NCBI GenBank assembly: GCA_963716095.1 | Contig: CAVQSV010000011.1 | Span: 62,001-126,000, forward strand | Direction: 5' to 3' | DNA length: 64,000 bases | DNA from: Sva-07 sp963716095 | GTDB lineage: Bacteria > Actinomycetota > Acidimicrobiia > Acidimicrobiales > Ilumatobacteraceae | Shown: in pieces, positions 23,344 through 31,879 of the stretch | Layout of the letters: every line of letters begins with the position of its first letter | How positions within the stretch are numbered: the first letter of the stretch is position 1 | Made by a program: the position numbers and the translations under genes | Notes under the pieces: generated by a model | Seen by the model: only the letters and a program-made list of their open reading frames with translations | What the model was told of the DNA's origin: nothing | Database searches by the model: none

Positions 23344-23828
23344 CCCGTCCGGCGCTGGGTGGCTGTGTCGCTCGGTGCCTCGATCGACACCGGAGCGAGA
23401 TCGGCTTCGAGTTCGTCGCGCACGCCGCCGAGCGACAACACGTTCAGGACTCCCTGGCCGTGCTTGAGTACGTCGACGAGTTGATCGCCGTCGCAGAGCA
23501 TCACGCTGCCGCCGTCGATCACGATGTGTGCAGCAGCGATGTCGGTGGCGACGTGCTCGCGCAGGTAGGCGAAGACCTTGCGTACCTGTTCGAGCTTGAT
23601 GCCCGAGTCGAGCAGCTTCTTGATCGCTTTCAACTCGAGGAGATCGTTGTAGGAGTAGCTCCGGCGGCTCCCACTGCCGGTGGCATCGCTCAGCGAGGGA
23701 CGGATCAGGTCGGTTCGCGCCCAGTAGTCGAGCTGGCGATACGAGATTCCCACGACCTTGGCGGTCTGTGTGCCGCTGTAGCCGAGTTCGGCGTCAGCGC
23801 CTCTGTCCTGTGTGTTCGTGTTCTCCAC
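23340..23828 (-). CDS. MerR-family regulator (Rv1830-like)
   Basis: A 162-residue MerR-type protein. The winged helix reads GYSGTQTAKVVGISYRQLDY WARTDLIRPS, and the second helical part SYNDLLELKAIKKLLDSGIKLEQVRKVF. GTG 23828 is chosen because GGAGG lies six bases upstream; an ATG at 23861 lacks such a site. Position next to DUF151 and the FtsR-like gene matches the mycobacterial order Rv1828-Rv1830. Its stop overlaps the gcvT start. The target is unknown; autoregulation of the block is plausible. Confidence 0.88.
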   Translation of the reverse strand: MENTNTQDRGADAELGYSGTQTAKVVGISYRQLDYWARTDLIRPSLSDATGSGSRRSYSYNDLLELKAIKKLLDSGIKLEQVRKVFAYLREHVATDIAAAHIVIDGGSVMLCDGDQLVDVLKHGQGVLNVLSLGGVRDELEADLAPVSIEAPSDTATQRRTG

Positions 23829-23973
23829 GGTCTGCCTCCGGTTCGTCCTGCCCAACATCACGAACGTGCCGAAGCCCGCCGCGCCTCACACGTACGAAAT
23901 TACGGCCATGTGAGATCGTGAACACTACGGCGTTCGTCGCGCGGCGTCAACCGTTGACGCGTGCGCAACCGGC

Positions 23974-24462
23974 TCAGGCCCCGAAGTCTTCGGGGCTGAC
24001 GTTGTCGATGAAGTCCTTGAACTCGTCGATGATCTCCGCTGCGTCCTCGTCGGACTCGGCGACGGGCTCCTGCCCGACTTCGTCGATCAGTTCGTCGGAC
24101 GCGAACAGATCGGCGCCACAACGCACCGCAAGCGCAATCGCGTCCGAGGGTCGAGCGGAGATGACCCGCTCGCCGCCGGGCGTGTCGAGGTGCAGTTCGG
24201 CGAGGTAGGTGCGATCGCGCATCTCGGTGACGACCACTTTGGTGAGGGTGGTGTCGAGTTCGCCGAGCACGTTCAAGAACAGGTCGTGGGTGAGCGGCCG
24301 CGGCGGTTCGACGCCTTCGAGCGCGTAGTGGATCGCCGAGGCTTCGGGACTCCCGATGTAGATCGGCAGGAGGCGTTGGCGACCGTCGGCCTCGCGCAGC
24401 AACAGCATCGGTGTGTTGGCGGGCATCTCGACCCGAACGCCGATCAGTTCCAAGGGGACCAC
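23974..24462 (-). CDS. DUF151 bifunctional-nuclease-domain protein (Rv1829-like)
   Basis: A 162-residue protein with the complete DUF151 (BFN) fold: PMLLLREADGRQRLLPIYIG, PEASAIHYALEGVEPPRP, HDLFLNVLGELDTTLTKVVV and SARPSDAIALAVRCGADLF. Family members have been linked to DNase/RNase activity in plants and to unknown roles in actinobacteria. The tail is acidic (ESDEDAAEIIDEFKDF). Start is GTG 24462. Synteny with the FtsR-like and second MerR genes is conserved across actinobacteria. Confidence 0.92.
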   Translation of the reverse strand: MVPLELIGVRVEMPANTPMLLLREADGRQRLLPIYIGSPEASAIHYALEGVEPPRPLTHDLFLNVLGELDTTLTKVVVTEMRDRTYLAELHLDTPGGERVISARPSDAIALAVRCGADLFASDELIDEVGQEPVAESDEDAAEIIDEFKDFIDNVSPEDFGA

Positions 24463-24520
24463 GTGGCCACTGTACCGGGCCGCCGGGTGCCACGTGATGT
24501 CGGCTGCCGGACCTCGAACC

Positions 24521-25543
24521 TCAGGGGGCGTGTTGCTGCAGCGTCGAGCGCATCATCGCCGAGCGGAGGCGGCCGCCGGTCTCTTCGAGTTCGGTCAACT
24601 GCGCAATCGCCTGCGCCCGGGCCTCGGGATTGCGCTGGCGCAGCAGCGGCTGGATCAACTGTTCGAGCAGACCCGCCTCGCGGTCGGCAGCCACCCGCCA
24701 GCCGCGAAGGTGCCGGGGCTCGATGCCCGCGTCGAGGAACCGCTTCGAGATGGTGGCGATCTCGACGTCGTCTTCGTTGAAGGGGCCCCCATCGCCTCGG
24801 GAGGCGCCGGCGACGACACCGTAGGTCTCGAGCTCGGCGAGTTGCGCTCGGGTGATCTGCGCCATTGCGCAGAGCTCGTCGGCGTCGAGGAGCACCCCGG
24901 GAAGGACGGCTCCGGCCGACTCGATCGGTCCGCTGCCCGCCGCCGCCGACGTGTGGGACGGCGCCGTCGGCGCCGGCGACGCCGCCGCAGAAGTCGCCGC
25001 AGTGGTCGCCGCAGTGGTCGCCACAGCGGCGACGGGCGGTGGCTCGTCGGACGTGCTGGGATCTGGGGCTGCTCCGTCGGTGCGTTGGAACAGCGCCGCT
25101 GCGCCGGTCAGCGGCTCGTCAGCTGCACCGTTCCCAGACGGCTCGCGGTGGGAACGTCCAGCGCTCGGGTGGCTGCCTGGCTGGGGCACGTCGTCTGCGC
25201 GTCCGACGTTCTTGATTCCGCGTGGGGCCTCGGTCGGTCGGGCCTGCTCGCCGGTCGGGTCGATCTCGCCGGAGTCGATGCGGTCCTTGATCACGCGCAG
25301 CGGCAGGTAGTTCTCGCGCTGTTCACGCAGGATGCAACGCAGCAGCTCGACGTCGTCGGCGTAGAACTTGCGATAGCCGGACGCCGTTCGCTCGGGGTCG
25401 ATCAGACCCTGACTCTCGAGGAACCGGATCTTGGAGATCGTGACGTCGGGGAACTCCTCGAGGAGCAGCGCCAGGACCTCGCCGATCGAGAGGTGCCCGC
25501 CGGCCGGCGACGCAGCGAGGTTGGGGGTCGGCGACTCAGCCAT
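24521..25543 (-). CDS. ftsR: MerR-family regulator, FtsR-like (Rv1828-like)
   Basis: A 340-residue regulator. The N-terminal HTH reads LSIGEVLALLLEEFPDVTIS and RFLESQGLIDPERTASGYRK. A disordered Ala/Thr/Pro-rich linker (about residues 105-220) follows, then a C-terminal effector-like domain (LDADELCAMAQITRAQLAEL, FLDAGIEPRHLRGWRVAADR). Homologues include FtsR, the ftsZ activator of Corynebacterium glutamicum. The linker is longer than in mycobacteria. The start overlaps the stop of the FHA gene by eight bases, indicating coupling. Confidence 0.85.
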   Translation of the reverse strand: MAESPTPNLAASPAGGHLSIGEVLALLLEEFPDVTISKIRFLESQGLIDPERTASGYRKFYADDVELLRCILREQRENYLPLRVIKDRIDSGEIDPTGEQARPTEAPRGIKNVGRADDVPQPGSHPSAGRSHREPSGNGAADEPLTGAAALFQRTDGAAPDPSTSDEPPPVAAVATTAATTAATSAAASPAPTAPSHTSAAAGSGPIESAGAVLPGVLLDADELCAMAQITRAQLAELETYGVVAGASRGDGGPFNEDDVEIATISKRFLDAGIEPRHLRGWRVAADREAGLLEQLIQPLLRQRNPEARAQAIAQLTELEETGGRLRSAMMRSTLQQHAP

Positions 25544-26024
25544 CGTGACGTTCGAAGAAGACGAGCCGGAACTTGCCGATCTGGAGTTCGTCGCCGTGAC
25601 GCAGGGTCATTCGGTCGACGCGCTCCTGGTTGACGTACGTGCCGTTCAGCGAGCCGGCGTCGGACACGACGTGCCCCTCAGGTGTCCGCTCGATTTCGGC
25701 GTGGCGGCGTGACACGGTGATGTCGTCGAGGCTGATCTCGGACTCGGGATGTCGGCCGAGCCGCGTGGTGGGTCCACTGAGGGGGAACCGGGCGCCGGCC
25801 TGAGCGCCTGCACGCACGATGAGCACGCCGATCTCGTTCGGCAGTTCACCGACCGCGACGACGACATCGTCGTCGGGGCCTGGTGCCTCCTGCAGCGGGT
25901 CGACCGCGGTGAGGGTGATCGTGCGGTCGTCGAGCGAATCGAGCGGCGAGCCGCAGCTCGAACAGAAGGCGCTCGTCGGTGGGTTGCGGTGACCGCACTG
26001 ATTGCAGAACACGTAGGTACTCAT
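25536..26024 (-). CDS. garA: Zinc-ribbon FHA-domain protein (GarA-like)
   Basis: A 162-residue protein: an N-terminal zinc ribbon (CNQCGHRN and CSSCG), a short linker with TITLTAVDP, and a C-terminal FHA domain (TRLGRHPESEISLDDITVSR RHAEI and SLNGTYVNQERV). In mycobacteria the protein at this place, GarA, controls 2-oxoglutarate metabolism after Ser/Thr-kinase phosphorylation of an N-terminal Thr motif. Here a zinc ribbon stands at the N-terminus, and the Thr residues of the linker are the possible phosphosites. It starts one base after gcvH ends. Confidence 0.85.
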   Translation of the reverse strand: MSTYVFCNQCGHRNPPTSAFCSSCGSPLDSLDDRTITLTAVDPLQEAPGPDDDVVVAVGELPNEIGVLIVRAGAQAGARFPLSGPTTRLGRHPESEISLDDITVSRRHAEIERTPEGHVVSDAGSLNGTYVNQERVDRMTLRHGDELQIGKFRLVFFERHDG

Positions 26025-26025
26025 C

Positions 26026-26406
26026 TCACCCCTCCGTCAACGCGCGGTACGCGTCGGCGTCCATCAACCCGTCGAGTTCGGATGCGTTCGCGACCTCGAT
26101 GCGACAGATCCACCCTTCCCCGTAGGGGTCGCTGTTGAGGAGTTCGGGCTGTGACTCGAGTGCGGCGTTGACCTCGACGACCGAGCCCGTGATCGGGGCG
26201 TAGATGTCGCTCACCGACTTGGTGCTCTCGACCTCGCTGAATGAGTCGCCGGCCGCGACTGCCAGGCCCGAATCGGGCATCTCGACGAACACGACGTCTC
26301 CGAGTGCGTCCTGGGCGTACTCGGTGATACCGATCGTGACGGTGGTGCCGTCGACTCGCACCCACTCGTGATCGGATGAGTAGCGGAGTTCGGCGGGGAT
26401 GTCCAT
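26026..26406 (-). CDS. gcvH: Glycine cleavage system H protein
   Basis: Lipoyl carrier of glycine cleavage, 126 residues. It starts MDIPAELRYSSDHEWVRVDG and carries the lipoylation motif VESTKSVSDIYAP with the conserved Lys. ATG 26406 is chosen because the family begins there; longer in-frame extensions have no homology. It lies between pgsA and the FHA gene, as in mycobacteria (gcvH-garA), and about 25 kb from gcvP. Confidence 0.96.
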   Translation of the reverse strand: MDIPAELRYSSDHEWVRVDGTTVTIGITEYAQDALGDVVFVEMPDSGLAVAAGDSFSEVESTKSVSDIYAPITGSVVEVNAALESQPELLNSDPYGEGWICRIEVANASELDGLMDADAYRALTEG

Positions 26407-26426
26407 GGGAGAAACGGTACCTGAGT

Positions 26427-27086
26427 TCACGTGTCGACGGTGAGTGAGACAGAACGAGAAGCGGCGCCGGATGCGATCGCTGCACGCACCTGCGGAATAT
26501 AGGCGATAGCGGTCCAATAGCTCAGAATCAGCCCGGGGATGCCGACGACCCACGCGGCGATCTCGAAGGCTCCTGCGCCGGCGAAGTCGCTGTTGCCCAT
26601 CAGGAACCCTGGCACGGCGAACATCAGCAAGAAGGTGGCGAGCTTGCCCCAGTAGGTCACGTCGATACGGGGCATCTTGTAGACGAGCGTGGCGATCGCC
26701 ATCATCAGACCGACGAGGATCTCACGGGCGAGGACGGCCAGCCCAAACCACACAGGGATCGATCCGTCGATGATGATCGCCGTCGTCGCCACCAGGAAGA
26801 GCAGTCGGTCGACGGTCGGATCGAACACCTTGCCGAACTCGCTGACCTGCCCGAGCCGTCGTGCCAGGTAGCCATCGACCCAATCGGTGGCACCGAGCGC
26901 ACCGAGCATCACGGCTGCGCCGGCGCGGTTGTCGAGGCCGAACAGCACCCACAGGAACACCGGCAGGAGCAGCAAACGGACCAGGGTGAACGCGTTGGGG
27001 ATCGACCAGATTCCGTCGAACATCGACACCGGCGCCGCGTCGACGCCCGGAGCGGCATCGGCATCGGGTCGTGGGGCGTCGGTCAC
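26427..27086 (-). CDS. pgsA: CDP-alcohol phosphatidyltransferase (PgsA-like)
   Basis: Integral membrane phospholipid synthase of 219 residues. The catalytic CDP-OH-P motif is complete: TDWVDGYLARRLGQVSEFG followed by KVFDPTVDR (D-G-x2-A-R-x8-G-x3-D-x3-D). About five to six hydrophobic segments follow. It corresponds to pgsA2 of the mycobacterial block; phosphatidylglycerophosphate or cardiolipin-type synthesis is likely but the acceptor alcohol is not certain. GTG 27086 is the start, divergent from the HIT gene 24 bases away. Confidence 0.9.
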   Translation of the reverse strand: MTDAPRPDADAAPGVDAAPVSMFDGIWSIPNAFTLVRLLLLPVFLWVLFGLDNRAGAAVMLGALGATDWVDGYLARRLGQVSEFGKVFDPTVDRLLFLVATTAIIIDGSIPVWFGLAVLAREILVGLMMAIATLVYKMPRIDVTYWGKLATFLLMFAVPGFLMGNSDFAGAGAFEIAAWVVGIPGLILSYWTAIAYIPQVRAAIASGAASRSVSLTVDT

Positions 27087-27109
27087 GGGCCACAGCGTAG
27101 GGTGCGAGC

Positions 27110-27532
27110 ATGAGCACGGTGTTCACGAAGATCATCGACGGCGAGTTCCCCGGCACTTTCGTCTGGCGTGACGATCGCTGCGTTGCGTTCATGTCGATCA
27201 ATCCCATGGCGCCCGGGCACGTGTTGGTGGTGCCGATCGACGAGGTCGATCACTGGATCGACGCTCCCCCGGACCTCGCAGCGCATCTCTTCGCTGTCAC
27301 GCACACCATCGGGCTGGCCCAGCGTGCGGCGTTCGCGTGTGAACGTGTCGGCGTGATCGTGGCGGGCTACGAAGTCCCCCACACGCACGTGCACGTCATT
27401 CCCACCTCGTCGATGGCCGAGCTGAGTTTCTCCAACGCTGCGACACATGTCGACCGCGACGACCTTGCGGCCTGGGCCGACGCGATTCGTCGTGAACTCC
27501 GTACCGCGGGCGCCGCAGGCGTCAGCGACTGA
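27110..27532 (+). CDS. HIT family nucleotide hydrolase
   Basis: Histidine-triad protein of 140 residues with the catalytic HTHVHVIP motif and an N-terminal FTKIIDGEFPGTFVW typical of the bacterial Hint/HIT branch. Such enzymes hydrolyse adenosine phosphoramidates or dinucleotides. It is divergently transcribed from pgsA and ends five bases before the converging SRAP gene. Confidence 0.93.
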   Translation: MSTVFTKIIDGEFPGTFVWRDDRCVAFMSINPMAPGHVLVVPIDEVDHWIDAPPDLAAHLFAVTHTIGLAQRAAFACERVGVIVAGYEVPHTHVHVIPTSSMAELSFSNAATHVDRDDLAAWADAIRRELRTAGAAGVSD

Positions 27533-27536
27533 CGCC

Positions 27537-28256
27537 TCAGATCGGCTCGAGGAGATCCGCTCGGTTGTTGCGCACGTTGTTGACCTCGGTCGACACCGCC
27601 TGCATCGTGAGGAGCTCCGGTGGCCCGCCGTCGAGCAGTGATTCGAGCAGCGCGATGTCGTCGTTGGCAGGATCGAGCCAGGTGGCCCAGCGATCCGGAG
27701 TGAGAATGGCCGGCATCCGATCGTGCACGGGGCGCATCGTGTCGTTCGCTGCTGTGGTGATGATCGTGGCACTGTGGAGCCAGCGGCCGTCGGGGTCGTC
27801 GGGGTCCTTCCACGCCGTCCACAACCCGGCGACCGTGAGCAGCTCGTCGTCGACACGATGGATGAACATCGGCTGCTTCAGCGGTTTGCCCTTGGCGTTG
27901 ACCGGGCCTCCGTCGACGCCTGGCTTCCACTCGTAGAAGCCGTCCATCGGAATGATGCAGCGCTTCTTCTTGAGCAGCCCTTTGAACGACGACTTCTCGG
28001 CGAGCGTCTCGGCTCTGGCGTTGATCATCTTCGAGCCGATCTTGCGGTCTTTGGCCCAGCTCGGGATCAGGCCCCAGTGGAACGCGTCGACGCGTGCGGT
28101 GCCGTCCGCGTGGGCGACGACGGCATGGATGTCCTGCGTCGGGGCGACGTTGTAGTTCTCGCCGAGTGAGTCGGCGACGGCTTCGGTCGGCAACACGGTG
28201 TCGAAGTAGGCCGCGATGCGATCCGGCCCAGCGGTGGAGACGAATCGGCCGCACAT
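27537..28256 (-). CDS. SRAP (HMCES/YedK) abasic-site shielding protein
   Basis: Family protein of 239 residues that forms a thiazolidine crosslink with abasic sites in single-stranded DNA through Cys2. The start MCGRFV leaves Cys2 exposed. Other family motifs: ENYNVAPTQDIHAVV, WGLIPSWAKD, INARAETLAEKSSFK, RCIIPMDGFYEW (Glu) and HDRMPAIL (His). ATG 28256 is required for the Cys2 N-terminus. The gene stands alone, converging on the HIT gene. Confidence 0.95.
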   Translation of the reverse strand: MCGRFVSTAGPDRIAAYFDTVLPTEAVADSLGENYNVAPTQDIHAVVAHADGTARVDAFHWGLIPSWAKDRKIGSKMINARAETLAEKSSFKGLLKKKRCIIPMDGFYEWKPGVDGGPVNAKGKPLKQPMFIHRVDDELLTVAGLWTAWKDPDDPDGRWLHSATIITTAANDTMRPVHDRMPAILTPDRWATWLDPANDDIALLESLLDGGPPELLTMQAVSTEVNNVRNNRADLLEPI

Positions 28257-28317
28257 GAACGCCAGGTTACGTCTTGTCGCATCGGGGCATCGCCCGTGGC
28301 AGGGGTGCAAGAATGAC

Positions 28318-28806
28318 GTGGTGGCTGGCCTCGTCGAACGATGCTCCGATCTTCCGCTTCGGCACGTGGTCGCCGGCGATGTTCTCGTGGAGCAGGGCGC
28401 TCCGTTCGGCGCCATCGTGATTCTCGTCGACGGCGCGATCGCGATCGAACGCGACGGCGTCGCACTGGGTTCGATCGACGCTCCCGGCGCCATTCTGGGT
28501 GACATGTCGACCGTGCTCGGGCGTCCAGCGACGGCGACGATGCGGGCCGAACGCGAGACGACGGCGCTCTGGGCCGACGACGGTGCGGCGTACCTCACCG
28601 CTCGGCCCGACGTGCTGCTCGAGGTCGCACGTGCGCTCGCGACGAGACTCGACAATCTCACTGGACACCTCGCCGACATCCAACGCCAGTACGCCGACGA
28701 TTCGGGCCACCTCGGGATGCTCGACGACGTGCTCAGCACACTCATGCACCATCAGACACGCACGGTGGTGACGGGGTCGGCGCGTCTCCCGGACCCCGAT
28801 TACTGA
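28318..28806 (+). CDS. Cyclic-nucleotide-binding-domain protein
   Basis: Small Crp-type sensor of about 163 residues without a DNA-binding domain. The CNB beta-barrel reads VAGDVLVEQGAPFGAIVILV, APGAILGDMSTVLG and RPATATMRAERET. A C-terminal helix follows (LARALATRLDNLTGHLADIQ). GTG 28318 (or the adjacent GTG 28321) gives the family-typical N-terminus; an ATG at 28255 is possible but overlaps the divergent SRAP start. The gene end overlaps the converging phosphoesterase by seven bases. The ligand is unknown. Confidence 0.75.
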   Translation: MVAGLVERCSDLPLRHVVAGDVLVEQGAPFGAIVILVDGAIAIERDGVALGSIDAPGAILGDMSTVLGRPATATMRAERETTALWADDGAAYLTARPDVLLEVARALATRLDNLTGHLADIQRQYADDSGHLGMLDDVLSTLMHHQTRTVVTGSARLPDPDY

Positions 28807-29525
28807 GCCAGCTCAACCAGCTCGCGATCTGGCAGCGCAACCCACTCGGCGGATCGCTCGTCGAGGTCGATCACCACATGCGCGGGCATCGGACCGGGCT
28901 GGTGCCCGGCGTTGACCATCCAGGTCGTACCTCGTCGGTCGATCCACCCGCCGCCGGACACCCACGGGGCTTGATGGATGTGGCCGCAGATCACCAGATC
29001 CGGTTCGTACCGGTCGATCCACTCCGCAAGGTCGGGGTCGGGGAACTGCTTGTCCGGGCCGGCGACGCACAGCGGTGAGTCCGAGGGCGGCGAGTGGTAC
29101 ACCCACACCCAACGCTCGGGCCGGTCGGCGGCGTCGGCGGCGAGTTGGTCATCGACGCGCTGCCGCGTGAGCGGTCCATCCCACCAGGGGCACACCGTGA
29201 AACGGGTGCCGTCGAGGTCGTTCGACTGTCCGTCGACGACGAGCCGCTCCCCCGCCAGCGATCGCAGCCACCCGGTCTCCTGTTCGCCGGTGGCCCCCGG
29301 GCCGTCGAGGTCGTGGTTGCCTGACGATGCCAGCACGAGCGTGTGGTCGGCGATGCGTCTCAGGTACTTCGAGATCACCACGATCTGCACCTCGAGTGGT
29401 GCCGCGCCGATCACCTGGAGGTGGTCGCCCGGGATCACGACCACGTCGAACTCGCCGGCGTGCTCGACCAACCAGTCGTACTGCGGAAGGCGGTAGTGCA
29501 GGTCGGCGGTGCAGAGGAGTTTCAC
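28800..29525 (-). CDS. Calcineurin-like metallophosphoesterase
   Basis: About 241 residues with the full set of metal ligands: TADLHYR (D-x-H), IPGDH (GD), SSGNHD (GNH), VYHSPP, and CGHIH. GTG 29525 places the first beta strand (KLLCTADLHY) at the N-terminus, as in the family. The substrate cannot be told from sequence. It follows the amidohydrolase gene by 13 bases and may be cotranscribed with it. Confidence 0.9.
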   Translation of the reverse strand: MKLLCTADLHYRLPQYDWLVEHAGEFDVVVIPGDHLQVIGAAPLEVQIVVISKYLRRIADHTLVLASSGNHDLDGPGATGEQETGWLRSLAGERLVVDGQSNDLDGTRFTVCPWWDGPLTRQRVDDQLAADAADRPERWVWVYHSPPSDSPLCVAGPDKQFPDPDLAEWIDRYEPDLVICGHIHQAPWVSGGGWIDRRGTTWMVNAGHQPGPMPAHVVIDLDERSAEWVALPDRELVELAQ

Positions 29526-29538
29526 GGGCGATGTCCTG

Positions 29539-30690
29539 TCAGGCGGGGACGGACCCGCGGTAGAGGGCCTCGAAGTTGGCCCGGTAGAAGCTGTCGAGGG
29601 TGGCATCGTCGGAGCCGTCCATCGTCGACTCGAATCGTTGCACGGGGTCCTTGGTGCCCTCGGGATGGGGGTAGTCGGAGGAGAACATGAACAACTCGGC
29701 ACCGGCCTGCTCGATCATCCAGCCGACGGGCTCACCGGCGAACGGTGTGAACCGCAGGTGCTCGCGTACGTACTCGCTCGGCAACTTGGTGAGCTCGCGC
29801 AGCGGTGCCTCGGTCTTGGCGAACTGCATCGCGCGATCGAGCCGACGGATCCACGGCACCACCCACATCGCTCCCTCCTCGACCGACGCGCCGCGCAGGC
29901 CCGGGAACTTCTCGAACATGCCGTCGAGGACGAGCGCTGCCCAGAACACCTCGGGTCGCTGGTGGATCGCCATGAAGTCCTTGGCCCGCACGTTCTCGCC
30001 GCCTCCCAGGAAGTCGGTGACCGTGTGCCCGTTGTCGTGGAAGCCGGAGCGCACCGGGCGGCCGCCACCGCCGATGTGGGTGACCACCGGAACGTTCTCG
30101 GCTTCGAGGAGGGCCCACAGCGAGTGATGGTCCGGGTGCGTGGGTGACACCACTCCTCTGGGGAGGTCGCTCGCCACCATCACCGCGGCACAGCCGTCGG
30201 CGATGGCCCGACGGGCAGCGGCGAACGTCCGGGAAGGATCTCCCCAGGGCACCGAGGCAACAGCCAGGAGGCGCGGGTCGTCAGCGCAGAACGCGGCCAT
30301 CGCCCGGTTGAGCGCCTCGGTGCCGCCGTAGAGGAGGTCGTGGTCGCGGCCGGAGAACTGGGTGGCGGCGAAGGTCGGGAACACGAGTTGCGCGGCGAAG
30401 CCGAGCTGGTCGAGCACGAACGAGCGCTCGGTGGAATCGAAGGCACCAACGGCGCCCCATCCCTTCGGCCGCAGCAGTTGTTCCGGGTCGGGATCGAGCG
30501 TGTCGACTCCCCCAGCTTGACGTGCAGCGGCATCTTCGACCGCCCGGTCGGCGAGCGCTCCAGCGCCGCCCAATGCCAGCGGGCGCAGCACCTCGGCGGT
30601 GGCGGCATCGGCGAACTGCTCGAGCCATCCGGGCAGTTCCATCACATGGCTGTCGGCGTCGAAGACGACACGATCCCCTACGTACGTCAT
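29539..30690 (-). CDS. Amidohydrolase family protein (TIM barrel, ACMSD-like)
   Basis: A 383-residue TIM-barrel hydrolase of the Amidohydro_2 group. The start is VGDRVVFDADSHVMELPGW with the D-x-D/H-x-H-like first strand; later VVTHIGGGGRPV holds a metal His and ELFMFSSDYPHPEG the terminal Asp. Such enzymes decarboxylate or hydrate aromatic ring-cleavage products, or are of unknown function. The neighbours give no pathway. Confidence 0.85.
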   Translation of the reverse strand: MTYVGDRVVFDADSHVMELPGWLEQFADAATAEVLRPLALGGAGALADRAVEDAAARQAGGVDTLDPDPEQLLRPKGWGAVGAFDSTERSFVLDQLGFAAQLVFPTFAATQFSGRDHDLLYGGTEALNRAMAAFCADDPRLLAVASVPWGDPSRTFAAARRAIADGCAAVMVASDLPRGVVSPTHPDHHSLWALLEAENVPVVTHIGGGGRPVRSGFHDNGHTVTDFLGGGENVRAKDFMAIHQRPEVFWAALVLDGMFEKFPGLRGASVEEGAMWVVPWIRRLDRAMQFAKTEAPLRELTKLPSEYVREHLRFTPFAGEPVGWMIEQAGAELFMFSSDYPHPEGTKDPVQRFESTMDGSDDATLDSFYRANFEALYRGSVPA

Positions 30691-30742
30691 GAGCGAACCG
30701 TAGCCGTCGGTGCAATGCCACCCCGTGCGGTAGAACTGGGCA

Positions 30743-31825
30743 ATGTCCGATCACGGCCTCACCAGCACCTACGAACAGTCACGCGAGCGCTTCCTGGCCG
30801 CCGCCCTGGCAGCCGGCGCAACGATCGCAACGCACCCGCACCCGGTCGCGGGGATGGACGGAGGTGCGCTTGCCCTCGACGTCGCGACACTCGGGGAGCC
30901 CGATGCACCTGCAGTGCTGTTGATCGTCTCGGGAACGCACGGGGTCGAGGGCTTCACGGGCTCGGCGTTGCAGCACCACTGGCTCGACACCGTCGGCCCT
31001 GACGGCGTTCCAGCGGGCCTGCGTGTGGTGTTGCTGCACGCGTTCAACCCGTACGGCTTCGCCTGGGTGCGTCGCGTCAACGAGGACAACGTCGACCTGA
31101 ACCGCAACTTCGTCGACTGGTCGCAGCCGCCTCCAGCCAACGAGGACTACGGCGGCCTGGCGCATCTACTCGTACCGGACGCCTGGGACGACGACACCCA
31201 ACAGTCGACCACGCTGCAGATCCTCGCCTACGCCGAGGAGGTCGGCTTTTCCCGGTTGCAGGAGGTGGTCAGCGGCGGGCAGTACACGCATCCGACCGGG
31301 GTCTTCTACGGAGGCGCCGGCCCGGTCTGGTCGCACCGCTGGCTCGACGAACACATCGGCGACCTCGTCGGCTCGGCGACGCGTCTGTGCGTCATCGATC
31401 TGCACACCGGACTCGGGCCATGGGGGCATGGCGAGCTGATCTCCCACGAGGGCGGCGACGCACCCGGCTACCAGCGGGGCACGGCATGGTGGGGTGACGT
31501 GCGATCGATGCTCGACGGTGAGAGCGTGTCGGCCAACCTGAGCGGCGACTGGCTCGGTGCCGTCGATCGGCTGGTGCCCGACGTCGAGATCACCGCCGCC
31601 GCCCTCGAATTCGGCACGGTCGACACCGTCACGGTGTTGCAGTCGCTGCGCGCCGACGCCGTGCTCCACGCATCCGGCGATCCGCTCGGGCCGGGTTCCG
31701 AGGACGTGCGTGCCCAGGTTCGTGCAGCGTTCGCTGACGACGACCCCGCCTGGTTCGACGCCGTCGCTGCACGCTTCGACGACGTGATCGGCGCAGCCAC
31801 TGCGCAGCTCGCCCCGATGCGGTGA
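30743..31825 (+). CDS. DUF2817 family zinc-carboxypeptidase-like protein
   Basis: A 360-residue protein of the DUF2817 group, related to M14/AstE metallopeptidases. The zinc site is visible: VSGTHGVEGFTGSAL (H and E), VDLNRNFVDW, and LCVIDLHTGLGPWG (second His). A late Glu lies in TAAALEFGTVD. The conserved substrate-binding Asn-Arg is present. No signal peptide, so it is cytoplasmic. The substrate is unknown. It is divergent from the amidohydrolase. Confidence 0.9.
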   Translation: MSDHGLTSTYEQSRERFLAAALAAGATIATHPHPVAGMDGGALALDVATLGEPDAPAVLLIVSGTHGVEGFTGSALQHHWLDTVGPDGVPAGLRVVLLHAFNPYGFAWVRRVNEDNVDLNRNFVDWSQPPPANEDYGGLAHLLVPDAWDDDTQQSTTLQILAYAEEVGFSRLQEVVSGGQYTHPTGVFYGGAGPVWSHRWLDEHIGDLVGSATRLCVIDLHTGLGPWGHGELISHEGGDAPGYQRGTAWWGDVRSMLDGESVSANLSGDWLGAVDRLVPDVEITAAALEFGTVDTVTVLQSLRADAVLHASGDPLGPGSEDVRAQVRAAFADDDPAWFDAVAARFDDVIGAATAQLAPMR

Positions 31826-31858
31826 CGAGCGGACAACGCGAGGTTCCCAGCGGCGCTC

Positions 31859-31876
31859 ATACCCCATAGGGTGTAC
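31859..31876. promoter_or_regulatory. Possible CsoR-type operator (ATACCC-N-GGGTGTA)
   Basis: ATACCCCATAGGGTGTAC forms an imperfect inverted repeat like the operators of CsoR/RcnR-family metal or sulfur sensors. It covers the first possible start codon of the next gene, whose product carries a Cys pair. Pattern match only; no CsoR gene is seen in the window. Confidence 0.3.
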
Positions 31877-31879
31877 CGC

